Source: Stieleria mannarensis (GTDB lineage: Bacteria > Planctomycetota > Planctomycetia > Pirellulales > Pirellulaceae). Taken from it: DNA of 64,000 nt. Positions 26,955 to 34,901 of the stretch are shown here, piece after piece; position 1 is the stretch's first letter; every line of letters starts with the position of its first letter. The position numbers and the translations under genes were made by a program. The notes beneath the pieces were generated by a model that saw nothing but the letters and a program-made list of their open reading frames with translations, made no database searches and was not told where the DNA came from. The stretch covers positions 106,937 through 170,936 of the forward strand of contig NZ_JACEHH010000018.1 of assembly GCF_014154935.1 (NCBI RefSeq), in the 5' to 3' direction.

Positions 26955-27821
26955 TCAAGCCGCGTCCGCCACGGACGGTTTTTCAGCGACGATCGCACCG
27001 TACTGCATCGCACCGCTTTGATAGGCGCCAAGCAATGCATCGAATCCGTCAATAAAATCCACCTGCTCGCGATCCAGCACACGCGCCAGATGACGGACAC
27101 CGCTCCGCCGGACACGTCGTTTGCAGATTTCCCACGTCCGCGCCACGCGGTCGGTCCAATCGACGTTGTGTCGTATCTGTAGCCCGCTATGGATCATCCA
27201 ATTGACGTAGTCGGCGCGGGTCGCCAGGGACGGACATACGAACCGCTCGCAGACCTCTTCGCATTGGCGTCGATGCCCCGACCGCGACGTGTCTTCGCCT
27301 TCGAACCAAACACAGATCGCCATCCGTCCACCGGGCCGCAACCACCGCGCCGCGCGATCGATAAACTGTGGTTTGTCGAACAGGTGTTCGGTGCATTCGA
27401 CCGACCACACGACGTCAAAACTGTTTCTCTGAAAGACAACGCCTTCCGCGTCGTCGGCCAAAAAGCGCGTGCGGCCGGCGAGTCGCTTGATGCGCGAGGA
27501 AAACGCCGCCCAATGCCGCTGGACCGAACTGAGGGTGACGCCGGTCACGTCACAGCCGCGTAGCCTTGCCAATCGAATCGCCGATCCGCCCATCCCGCAT
27601 CCGATATCCACCACCCGGTCCGCCGACGTTACCTCGGCCAGATCGGCCAGCGTGTCGGTCAACTGGCACTGCGCCTGATAGGCGGACGTTTCGTTGGCGG
27701 TTTCGTTGTCCGACCACAGGCCGTGGTGAATGTGTGGCCCCCACAGCAATCGGTAAAACAACGTCCCCAGCTGGTAGTGGCTGCGGATCGAGTCCTTCTT
27801 GACGGAGTCAACGGCGATCAT
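26955..27821 (-). CDS. SAM-dependent class I methyltransferase (tocopherol/cyclopropane-synthase-like)
   Basis: 288 aa. SAM-binding motif I is VVDIGCGMGGSAIRLA, with post-I residue CDVTGVTLS, motif II FDVVWSVECTEHLFDK and motif III LRPGGRMAICVWFEG. The N-terminus SIRSHYQLGTLFYRLLWGPHIHHGLW is typical of the gamma-tocopherol / sterol / polyketide C- or O-methyltransferase group. It is the first gene of the four-gene minus-strand run ending in the type III synthase, 43 bases before the ICMT gene. It probably methylates the same metabolite. Confidence 0.88.
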   Translation of the reverse strand: MIAVDSVKKDSIRSHYQLGTLFYRLLWGPHIHHGLWSDNETANETSAYQAQCQLTDTLADLAEVTSADRVVDIGCGMGGSAIRLARLRGCDVTGVTLSSVQRHWAAFSSRIKRLAGRTRFLADDAEGVVFQRNSFDVVWSVECTEHLFDKPQFIDRAARWLRPGGRMAICVWFEGEDTSRSGHRRQCEEVCERFVCPSLATRADYVNWMIHSGLQIRHNVDWTDRVARTWEICKRRVRRSGVRHLARVLDREQVDFIDGFDALLGAYQSGAMQYGAIVAEKPSVADAA

Positions 27822-27915
27822 CGAGTTTCTTGTCGGAAAGTGAAGGGGGAAGGGATCAATCGGCGATTGGTGAAAAGGGGAATCGCCTGAAGGCTAGACA
27901 CCAACGGTTGACGAA

Positions 27916-28680
27916 TCACTCGCTTGACGGAATCTCCATCATGGCGATCTTGTCGGTCGGCGCGACATACAAATCGCCAAAAACCTTCAACTGGTCGGTC
28001 ACACCAATCGCACCAAAGGCTTTCGAGTACGGCTGGATCCCGAAGGACGATTGCTTGATCGTAAAACTGCCTCGCACATGCAACCAACCGCTGCGCTGCT
28101 GGACGTCGGCCAGAAACACCAGCGGTCGCGTCACGCCGTGAAGGGTAAAGTTGCCGCGCAGCTGGTACGTCGGCAGACCTCGCGGGCTGGACGCGCCGGT
28201 GGGCATTGCCGACAGCACCTCGAACGTTGCGGTCGGGTAGCGGGCGACGTCCAAGACCGCCGAGCCACGCATGTTCGTGTTCACCGCCCCGCGGGTTGAG
28301 GCATCCGTCGTGCCACTGAGCCCGACGTACTTTCGCGCCGCGGGCGTGTCGGCGCTGAATGATTTCATGTCAAACACCAGGGTGCCCGCGTTCTGGTGGG
28401 CGCCCAACACCAATGTGCCGGAGGACAGCTTGGCTTCGACGCCGTGCTGATGCCCCAAACCGATTTTATCGACGAACACATAAACGCGGCTCGCTTGCGT
28501 CTGAACCTCGGCCGGCTTGGGTTGCGGTCGCGAGGTTTCCTGGGCCGGGCTGGTTTCCAGGGCCTTGCTAGAAACGGGGGGCGACGCGAGCGATAGAGAC
28601 AACGTCGCAGCGATCAAGCCGACGGCACTTCGTCGCGAGCAACGGTGGTGGCGGGTAAGCTGAATCATGTCAGATTCCAT
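27916..28680 (-). CDS. YceI-family periplasmic lipid-binding-like protein
   Basis: 254 aa with a signal peptide (RRSAVGLIAATLSLSLASPPVSS). The YceI core is seen in VYVFVDKIGLGHQHGVEAKLSSGTLVLG, LVFDMKSFSADTPAARKYVGL, MRGSAVLDVARYPTATFEVLS, YQLRGNFTLHGVTRPL and FTIKQSSFGIQPYSKAFGAIGVTDQLKVFGDLYV. YceI proteins are lipocalin-like barrels that bind isoprenoid or lipid ligands and are induced by stress in several bacteria. It lies beside the polyketide operon but has its own candidate sigma-54 promoter, about 115-130 bases upstream of the start. Confidence 0.9.
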   Translation of the reverse strand: MESDMIQLTRHHRCSRRSAVGLIAATLSLSLASPPVSSKALETSPAQETSRPQPKPAEVQTQASRVYVFVDKIGLGHQHGVEAKLSSGTLVLGAHQNAGTLVFDMKSFSADTPAARKYVGLSGTTDASTRGAVNTNMRGSAVLDVARYPTATFEVLSAMPTGASSPRGLPTYQLRGNFTLHGVTRPLVFLADVQQRSGWLHVRGSFTIKQSSFGIQPYSKAFGAIGVTDQLKVFGDLYVAPTDKIAMMEIPSSE

Positions 28681-29164
28681 TGACGGGTGATGGGAGGATC
28701 CGTCCGGCCGGTGCGATCGGCTGTCACGGTCGTCATCTCTGCCGCGACGACGCGGGGATGCCGATGCCGGCGGGCTACGAAAGATTTAGTACTTGCATGC
28801 GGCGTGCCAATCGATTGAAAATCCATCAGCAATCTTGAAACCGCAGAATCCGCCGAATTTGAGGCGCGTGCGAGACCGAGGGATGCGGTTGCGTGTGCCT
28901 GAATTCGCAGGCCCACGCGGTCGGACTTGGACAGGGATTGCCCAGCGGTTGGATAGGTTTTTGCACTTGCATCCCTTCCGATTTCTTGATCACCGCAATC
29001 GACGCTCGGCAGCGCGGTGGAATCACCGCGCAACGCAGGTGCTCGTCAAGAAGTTTGAGGTTCGGCGGGTGAAACAGGGGGCAAAACTGGAATTGCGCGG
29101 TCCGAGATGCTAATTTCAGGCGTTACTGACTACTTCTCGGGCACGCAAAAATGCGGGTGATTCA
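28681..29164. other. divergent intergenic region of about 480 bases
   Basis: It contains the sigma-54 site for yceI (next entry). A poorer plus-strand match, TTGGATAGGTTTTTGCA (28949-28965), lies about 200 bases before the response-regulator gene. No gene was recognised; short ORFs here lack start signals. Confidence 0.5.
28794..28810 (-). promoter_or_regulatory. candidate sigma-54 promoter of the YceI gene
   Basis: Read on the minus strand: TTGGCACGCCGCATGCA. The -24 element TTGGCACG is perfect, GG-N10-GC spacing is exact, and the -12 element is ATGC where TTGC is consensus. It points at the YceI gene, about 115-130 bases upstream of its start. Confidence 0.6.
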
Positions 29165-30091
29165 ATGCCGATCATATTAGTGGTGGACGACTCGGATGTT
29201 GATCGGCTATTGATGAAGGGACTGCTGAGTGCCGACGTGGACTGGTTGGTCTCCCAAGCCAAGAACGGCGTCGAGGCGGTCGATATGGTCACCTACGCCT
29301 TGCCCGATGTCGTCGTCACGGATTTGAACATGCCGGAAATGGACGGCATGCAACTGGTTTCGCACATGGCGGAATCGTTTCCCGAAGTCCCGGTCATTTT
29401 GGTGACCGGAACGGATGATTCCAAAATCGCGCTTCAAGCGCTGCGGCATGGTGCGGCCAGCTTTGTCCCTAAACAACAACTTGCCGAGAGTCTGTTGGAG
29501 ACCGTTGAACAAGTGTTGGCGGTTCGCGACGCGGACCACTACGACGAACGGGTCGTGCAACTGACCACCAACACGCGTTATCGATTCGTCTTAGGCAATG
29601 ACCCCACGTTGATTTCCCCGGTCGTCGATCGGATCCAGCAGGGGATGATCGCGATGCAACTCTGTTCGGCCACTCAACGGATGCACATCGGGATCGCGCT
29701 GGAAGAGGCGCTGCTCAACGCGATGCTGCACGGCAACCTCGAGATACCGGCGGAGAAGTTAACCGAGACGCGCAATTTGTTGCATGAAGGCAAGACGTCG
29801 CCGATTGTCGAAGAGCGGCGCGGCGAGCAGCCCTATGCCGATCGGACAATCCACGTCGCCGCGGACTTCAATCGCAGCCGCGCCCAATTGGTCGTCGGCG
29901 ACAGCGGGTCAGGGTTTGATGTCGACGCCAAATGGCCGGCATCGGCCGATGAATCGATCAACGAGGAAGCAGGTCGAGGGCTGGTTCTGATTCGAACCTT
30001 CATGGACGAGGTTCTGTTCAACGAGACCGGAAGCGAACTGCGTATGACGCTCAACAACCTGCGCCCGGTGGTCACACCGGCGGCGGATTGA
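29165..30091 (+). CDS. response regulator with HATPase (RsbW-like) output domain
   Basis: 308 aa. The receiver domain is residues 1-120: VVDDSDVDRLL, phospho-acceptor Asp53 in VVVTDLNMPEMDG, Thr in VILVTGTDD, Lys in FVPKQQ. The second half carries a GHKL ATPase of the anti-sigma/HATPase_c_2 type: IALEEALLNAMLHGNLE (N-box), VVGDSGSGFDV and EEAGRGLVLIRTFMDEV. This joins phosphorelay input to an RsbW-like kinase/anti-sigma output, usual in partner-switching stress control. No partner anti-sigma antagonist is visible nearby. Confidence 0.9.
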   Translation: MPIILVVDDSDVDRLLMKGLLSADVDWLVSQAKNGVEAVDMVTYALPDVVVTDLNMPEMDGMQLVSHMAESFPEVPVILVTGTDDSKIALQALRHGAASFVPKQQLAESLLETVEQVLAVRDADHYDERVVQLTTNTRYRFVLGNDPTLISPVVDRIQQGMIAMQLCSATQRMHIGIALEEALLNAMLHGNLEIPAEKLTETRNLLHEGKTSPIVEERRGEQPYADRTIHVAADFNRSRAQLVVGDSGSGFDVDAKWPASADESINEEAGRGLVLIRTFMDEVLFNETGSELRMTLNNLRPVVTPAAD

Positions 30092-30154
30092 GTGTAAGGG
30101 GCACTCGCCTCGTTCCCGGGATCCGATCCAATTCCCCTTCGACGTGTCAGGTGG

Positions 30155-30246
30155 AGAGGTAGGAAGATTTTGGAGGTAGGAAAATTAGCGAGACTCAGTG
30201 CAGGGTGCAATTCATCATCTTCTTACCCCCAAAATCTTCTTACCCT
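30155..30246. repeat. repeat family B, copy 2
   Basis: GAGGTAGGAAGATTTTGGAG and GTAGGAAAATTAGC (30155-30188) face CATCTTCTTACCCCCAAAAT and CTTCTTACCC (30216-30244). Same layout and wording as copy 1 at 16566, with a different spacer. Confidence 0.85.
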
Positions 30247-30449
30247 CCTCGCGCAGGCCGTTTCGGAACGGGAACAGGTGCGCAAGCCGGTTGATGGCAG
30301 GCAAGTCTTCCTGTCTAGCCGCCCTCTTTTGTCGTTGGCGGCCACCTGCTGTTCGCTTTTTGACCAGCTTGGTGCCTGAGGGGCCGATCGGTGAATCGAT
30401 TTGCCTCCTCCGTACCCTCTCCCGGCAGGTAAAGCATCGCAGAGATCGT

Positions 30450-30465
30450 TTGGCACGATTGCTGC
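30450..30465 (+). promoter_or_regulatory. candidate sigma-54 promoter of the small membrane protein/dps operon
   Basis: TTGGCACGATTGCTGC: -24 element TTGGCACG is perfect, spacing GG-N10-GC is exact, -12 element CTGC (one mismatch). It lies 84 bases before the ATG at 30550, so the transcript would begin near 30477. Confidence 0.6.
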
Positions 30466-30549
30466 GACACTTCCTGTTGCCCACTGGGCTGACGCGATGC
30501 CGGTTCTTGGCACACGCGTCGATTTGTTGCCCCTTTTGCAGACCTTCCC

Positions 30550-30732
30550 ATGACAACGACGACCAAGACAACGACGTCCAAACCCCAAGCACCACCGGAT
30601 TCTTCCAATCACGAAACCCCGCTCAGCCAGAAGGCGCCCGGCAGCCCCTTCGCCCTGGTCGCGCTTTCGTACCTGGCGCTTCTGCTGTTGGCCGCTCTCG
30701 CCTTCGCCCTAGTCTATTGGTTGCTCGCGTAA
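30550..30732 (+). CDS. small single-pass membrane protein
   Basis: 60 aa. A Thr/Lys/Pro-rich N-terminus of about 30 residues precedes one helix (PFALVALSYLALLLLAALAFALVYWLL) that ends at the C-terminus, a tail-anchored layout. It lies 55 bases before dps and downstream of a sigma-54-like promoter, so the two are probably cotranscribed. It has no recognised family. Confidence 0.6.
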   Translation: MTTTTKTTTSKPQAPPDSSNHETPLSQKAPGSPFALVALSYLALLLLAALAFALVYWLLA

Positions 30733-30787
30733 CTCGGGCCGACAGCTTCGATTTGATCTAAAACCTCCAACGACAAAGGAACCTTGA

Positions 30788-31273
30788 ATGACGACTCTTA
30801 CGACTCCCCTGAAGCGGCAAGTTCTTGACGACCAACCGCAACAACAAACCGTTGAACTGCTGCAAAATTCGTTGGTCAACCTGGTCGACTTGGCATTGAT
30901 ATTGAAGCAAGCACACTGGAACGTGATCGGCAAAAACTTTCGTTCGATCCACCTGCAGCTCGATGAAATCATCGCAACCGTTCGCGACGGCAGCGACGAA
31001 GTCGCCGAACGGATCGCGGCACTGGGTTTGCCCGCCGATGGACGTTCCGGCACCGTCGCCTCGAACAGCGATCTGGCGGATTATCCGCGAGATTTCCAGC
31101 AGGTCGACGACACGATCAGCTTGGTCGCCGACGCACTGAAAACGACGATCGACGGCCTCCGCGGTGCGATCGACAAGCTCGGCGACATCGACCCGGTCAG
31201 CGAGGACCTTTGCATCGCGATCACGGGACCGCTGGAAAAGCACCTTTGGATGGTTCAAGCACAAGAATCTTGA
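30788..31273 (+). CDS. dps: Dps-family ferritin-like DNA-protection protein
   Basis: 161 aa, family length. The ferroxidase residues sit in KQAHWNVIGKNFRSIHLQLDEI: His43, His55, Asp59. RIAALGLPADGR and the C-terminal EDLCIAITGPLEKHLWMVQAQ complete the four-helix bundle. It stores iron using hydrogen peroxide as oxidant and may coat DNA in stationary phase. AAAGGA (30775-30780) is a good ribosome binding site seven bases before the ATG. Second gene of a likely sigma-54 operon. Confidence 0.93.
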   Translation: MTTLTTPLKRQVLDDQPQQQTVELLQNSLVNLVDLALILKQAHWNVIGKNFRSIHLQLDEIIATVRDGSDEVAERIAALGLPADGRSGTVASNSDLADYPRDFQQVDDTISLVADALKTTIDGLRGAIDKLGDIDPVSEDLCIAITGPLEKHLWMVQAQES

Positions 31274-31368
31274 TCAAAGCGGAATTCGTCTAGACTTTCG
31301 CAATCCGCCGGCCCTCTCTGGCGCTTGCTTGCGACCCAAACGCCGTCTCTACCAGGGGCGGAGAAAAG

Positions 31369-31803
31369 CTAGACTGGTTGCCGAATGCTGCCGCACTTGA
31401 ATGGACGTCCCGTGGCCGCTCGCCGGAGTGTCTGATCGAGTTCGTTTGACGAGAGAATGCCCTTGACCACGTAAGCGGTCGCGCCGTGGTCGTGGGCGGC
31501 AACGGCGGCTTGTGGGTCGTCCAGCCCGGTCAGCATCACGACCGGCAGACCTTCAAAACGAGCTTGCAACCGACGCAAACCATCCAGCCCAAACGAATCG
31601 GGCAAGGAGTAGTCGAGCAACACGACGTCACAGTGGTGTTGGTCGATCCACTGCATCGCTGATTCCAGCGTGCAATGGACTTGCACCTCATAGCTGCCGT
31701 CGCAATCATCAAGGGTCCGCTCGAAAAGCAGAGCGTCGACGTCATCGTCTTCGACCAGAACGATGACGGTGGGAGACTCGGTCTTGGAACTCATGGCGTT
31801 CAC
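31369..31803 (-). CDS. single-domain response regulator
   Basis: 144 aa with only a receiver domain: EDDDVDALLFERTL, Asp64 in CDVVLLDYSLPDSFGLDGL, Thr in VVMLTGLDD, Lys in AYVVKG. MSSKTESPT (31794) is an equally good start. It has no output domain, so it acts by protein contact or as a phospho-shuttle. It lies 42 bases after the next receiver gene, close to the histidine kinase that probably phosphorylates it. Confidence 0.92.
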   Translation of the reverse strand: MNAMSSKTESPTVIVLVEDDDVDALLFERTLDDCDGSYEVQVHCTLESAMQWIDQHHCDVVLLDYSLPDSFGLDGLRRLQARFEGLPVVMLTGLDDPQAAVAAHDHGATAYVVKGILSSNELDQTLRRAATGRPFKCGSIRQPV

Positions 31804-31845
31804 TGCACTCGCTGTGGATCTCTGTGGATGGCCGTGACCGGGCGA

Positions 31846-32316
31846 TCAGACGGCGACGCTGGCGGTCGGCAAGGTGACGACGCTGAACCAATAGGTGCCC
31901 AGTCGCCGAACCGATTCGGTAAACTGATCGATGTCGACCGGTTTTTGAATGTACGAATTGCATCCCAGGTCATAGGAACGCAGGATGTCCGCTTCTTGCT
32001 GGCTGGTCGTCAACACGACCACGGGAATTCGCGACAAAGACTCATCGGCTTGCAGGTCGCCCAACACTTCGCGGCCGTTCCGCTTGGGCATGTTCAAGTC
32101 CAACAGAATCAGGTCCGGGGTGGGCGAGGACTCCGGATCGACGAACGCGCCTTCGCGTCTCAAGTAGTCCATCGCTTGCTCACCGTCGCACGCGATCCTC
32201 AGGTCGACATTGATCGACTCGTGTTTAAGCGCCCGGCGGGTCAGCTCTTGATCGCCGGGGTCGTCTTCGACCAACAGAATCACGGCCGGTTTTCGCTTTT
32301 TGTTCGGATGATCCAT
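31846..32316 (-). CDS. single-domain response regulator, Rcp1-like
   Basis: 156 aa from MDHPNKKRKPAVILLVEDDPGDQELTRRAL. Phospho-acceptor Asp73 is in LILLDLNMPKRNGREVL, Thr in PVVVLTTSQQ and Lys in SYIQKPVDIDQF. The 'VEDDPGD' start and 'LNMPKRNGREVL' are typical of Rcp1-type regulators that pair with phytochrome-like or simple membrane kinases. It lies between the kinase and the other receiver gene on the same strand. Confidence 0.92.
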   Translation of the reverse strand: MDHPNKKRKPAVILLVEDDPGDQELTRRALKHESINVDLRIACDGEQAMDYLRREGAFVDPESSPTPDLILLDLNMPKRNGREVLGDLQADESLSRIPVVVLTTSQQEADILRSYDLGCNSYIQKPVDIDQFTESVRRLGTYWFSVVTLPTASVAV

Positions 32317-32445
32317 GGCAGGTAAATTCCAGGGGTAACGGGTGTCAGGTGGTTTGTTGATCAAGGGGCGTCATCACTTGATAAGCACTGGGGTAGACGG
32401 TAGTGGACGACGCAAGGAGTCCTCTCGGTCCGCAAGCCAAATCCA

Positions 32446-32464
32446 AAGCTCGGTGAAGCACTAG
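32446..32464. repeat. left copy of a direct repeat bracketing the kinase/RedB pair
   Basis: AAGCTCGGTGAAGCACTAGC here and AAGCGTCGGCGAAGCACTAG (plus C) at 34739-34759 differ at two or three positions. The left copy contains the stop codon of the histidine kinase gene; the right copy lies upstream of the RedB-like gene. Confidence 0.5.
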
Positions 32465-33957
32465 CACGTCGCCAATTCCAACTCGGCACCGGGTTCACTT
32501 TCATCTCGATCGGTTTCCGGTGTGTCGATCTCGGCGACGGGAAGGGTGAATCGGAAATGGGCTCCCCGTCCGATGTCGGATTCGACCCAGATTTCCCCGC
32601 AGTGTCGTTGCACGGTTTTCTTGCAAATCGACAGCCCGATCCCGGTTCCTTCGTACTCGCCACGGTTGTGCAGACGTTGAAACGGCTGAAAAATCCGTTC
32701 GGCGTATTCGCTTTTCATGCCGATGCCGTTGTCACGCACGCCGAGCGTCCAGTGGTCATCTTCTGCAGTCGCGGTCAGGTGGATCTCCGGCGTCGCTTCT
32801 TCGGTGAACTTGAGCGCATTGCTGACCAAGTTTTGAAACAGCTGGGTCAGCATGGTTTGATCGCCGATGACGACGGGGAATTCGTCTCGCGTGATCACCG
32901 CCCCCGTTTCATGAATTTTCAAATCGAGTGCTTCGAGCGCTTCGTTGATGCACCGATTCAAGTCCACCGGATCGTGTTTCATCGCCGACCTTCCCACGCG
33001 CGACAATTCCAACAGCGCTTGGACCAGGGTGCGCATCCGTTTGGCGGCGTCGACGATGAATTGCAAGTCGCGCTTTGCGTCTTCGTTCAGGTCACCGTCG
33101 ATGTCTTGTTCCAGCAAACGGCTAAAAGAAACCAGTTTGCGCACCGGTTCTTGGAGGTCATGGCTGGCGACGTAGGTGAACTGGTCGAGTTCCTTGTTTT
33201 GTTCTTCCAGTGCCTTGTTGGCGTCGATCAACTGTCGGCTCGCGCGTGCGGTTTCATCCATCGCTTGACGCAGTTCTTCGGTTCGCCGCGTCACTTCGGC
33301 CTCGATGCGTGAATTGGTCGATTCCAGCTCGGCCTGGTGGTCGGCGTTGCGCCGCATGTCGGCCAGGCTTTGCCGGATGGTGACGATTAAAAAGATGTCT
33401 TCAAAAACGACCCAGCCGGAGTGTTCGACCAACCGCAGCGGGGCTCCGGCGATCACGCCGTAGACCGATTCGGGCCACAACCAGCCGCGCAGCCCGTGGT
33501 CGGCCGCAACGACGATCGTCGCGGTGCACAGTACACGCCAGTCGCGGTAGCAAGCCAGGAACGCCAGGGAACCAAAGATGTGGAAATGTGTTTCGATGCG
33601 GCCGCCGGTTAAATGGATCAACAGTGCGGAGGTGAGCATTTGGCCGACGGCGATGACGTGTCGCGTCAACCCATGTCCGGGCCGCTTCCATGCCAACAGC
33701 ACCGGCAACGCCGTGATCGCTCCGCCCAACAAGATCGCCGCCCAGACGTGCAAATGGGGTTGGCTGATCGCCCCCGACCAGGTGCGCGGGGAAATCCACA
33801 GCGCCGCGGCGATTCCGGCCAACCATTGAATCACCATCAGCGCCGCGAATAAACGGTCGGTGCGGTGATGAATCAGTGATTGCTGCGCTCGAAAGAGTGC
33901 GTCGGCGCGGGGTTGGTCGTCGGCATCAAGGACGGTCGTTGCATTGGACATCCACAC
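32461..33957 (-). CDS. membrane sensor histidine kinase
   Basis: 498 aa. The first ~200 residues hold five to six membrane helices (FAALMVIQWLAGIAAALWI, VWAAILLGGAITALPVLLAW, VIAVGQMLTSALLIHLTGG and others), then a coiled coil (residues about 205-260). HisKA follows with His266 in YVASHDLQEPVRKLVSFSRLLEQD. The ATPase domain has the N-box QNLVSNALKF (about 375-384), G1 DNGIGM (409-414), F-box FQPFQRLH and G2 GTGIGLS (437-443). The start is four bases after the stop of the RedB-like gene, so the redox-like protein and the kinase are coexpressed. The kinase likely serves the two receiver genes downstream. Confidence 0.93.
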   Translation of the reverse strand: MWMSNATTVLDADDQPRADALFRAQQSLIHHRTDRLFAALMVIQWLAGIAAALWISPRTWSGAISQPHLHVWAAILLGGAITALPVLLAWKRPGHGLTRHVIAVGQMLTSALLIHLTGGRIETHFHIFGSLAFLACYRDWRVLCTATIVVAADHGLRGWLWPESVYGVIAGAPLRLVEHSGWVVFEDIFLIVTIRQSLADMRRNADHQAELESTNSRIEAEVTRRTEELRQAMDETARASRQLIDANKALEEQNKELDQFTYVASHDLQEPVRKLVSFSRLLEQDIDGDLNEDAKRDLQFIVDAAKRMRTLVQALLELSRVGRSAMKHDPVDLNRCINEALEALDLKIHETGAVITRDEFPVVIGDQTMLTQLFQNLVSNALKFTEEATPEIHLTATAEDDHWTLGVRDNGIGMKSEYAERIFQPFQRLHNRGEYEGTGIGLSICKKTVQRHCGEIWVESDIGRGAHFRFTLPVAEIDTPETDRDESEPGAELELATC

Positions 33958-33960
33958 GAT

Positions 33961-34623
33961 TTAGGTCTCCTCAAGTTCGATGCCGAGTTCGCATCCGTAG
34001 ACCTTGGTGCGGTCGACGTCGGTAGAACCGTGGGTCAAGAAACGGGCAACCGTGGTCCGTCCCAGATTGTCGCCGCTGTGTCCGCGCGACGCGGTGATTC
34101 CGCCGCGAAACTTCAGGTTGCCCGCCGGGTCATAAAGCAACACCAGACCCGACGTGGCGGCGCGGAAACGATGCGCTTCGTCACCGCCGACGTCCGCGGT
34201 AACGCTGACTCCCGGGATCCGCTTTGCCGCGTCCCACAGCGTGGTATGTTCCCAGTCGGGCTGCATCGCGCAGGATCGGGGTTTCACGAACAGCACGTGT
34301 GCCTGCAACCGATCCCCGCCATGATGGATGATTCTCGCCAACTCACCGACCGTCGCCCGGGTGCAGGGGCATTTCGGATGGGCGAACAGGACCAACGTCC
34401 ATCGATCCGGTGAAGGACGTAGTGATGAATCGGCGGGCCAGTGTTGCGGGGCGGCGTGCAGCGTGCCGGCGTCGTGTTGGTATTGCCAGACCAGGCCCAT
34501 TCCTCCGGCGACCAGCGCGCCCCAGGCCAGCACCAACGTGTGCATCGCCCAGCCGGGGCGAAAACGCGTCCCGCGGGCGAACGCGTTCCGACCGCGCGCG
34601 AAATTCAGGTGGTTGTGATGCAT
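33961..34623 (-). CDS. membrane-anchored thioredoxin-fold protein, RedB-like
   Basis: 220 aa from MHHNHLNFARG; the upstream 44 ORF codons are not used. One membrane helix (MHTLVLAWGALVAGGMGLVW) is followed by a thioredoxin-like domain with WTLVLFAHPKCPCTRATVGELARI. CPC with nearby Thr-Arg replaces the usual CxxC. The C-terminus (YDPAGNLKFRGGITASRGHSGDN) is typical of RedB-like proteins found near redox or copper genes. A role in thiol or redox sensing for the adjacent kinase is plausible but not shown. Confidence 0.72.
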   Translation of the reverse strand: MHHNHLNFARGRNAFARGTRFRPGWAMHTLVLAWGALVAGGMGLVWQYQHDAGTLHAAPQHWPADSSLRPSPDRWTLVLFAHPKCPCTRATVGELARIIHHGGDRLQAHVLFVKPRSCAMQPDWEHTTLWDAAKRIPGVSVTADVGGDEAHRFRAATSGLVLLYDPAGNLKFRGGITASRGHSGDNLGRTTVARFLTHGSTDVDRTKVYGCELGIELEET

Positions 34624-34901
34624 CGTGATCCCCAAGTCGTTCGCCTGTGCCACTGACGATTCGCAAACAGGGGGCCGGGGCATCCTTGTTGGTGTGCCAT
34701 TGGTTGCGGACGTCTTTTCGCAGCGCAACCCCGACACCAAGCGTCGGCGAAGCACTAGCCATTGTGGGGATCGTAGACCACGATTAATGCGGGGACGTTT
34801 AGAATCGCATCAAACGAATGATTCCCCGCCGGTTGTGCGAGACGGCTGAGGGGATGCCCTCGGCAGCTGGTCGGGCAACGGGATTGGTCGCGACCACCCG
34901 A
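34624..34901. other. intergenic gap of about 280 bases
   Basis: It includes the right copy of the bracketing repeat (34739-34759). No gene or strong promoter was recognised. Confidence 0.4.

Larger units (their letters stand above)
30092..30549. other. intergenic gap of about 460 bases
   Basis: It holds repeat family B copy 2 (30155-30246) and a candidate sigma-54 promoter (30450-30465). The 200 bases between them show nothing I recognise. Confidence 0.5.

Noticed and set aside
28949..28965. Sigma-54-like string TTGGATAGGTTTTTGCA upstream of the response-regulator/ATPase gene
   Set aside because: Spacing fits, but the -24 core is GGAT instead of GGCA and the gene is 200 bases away.
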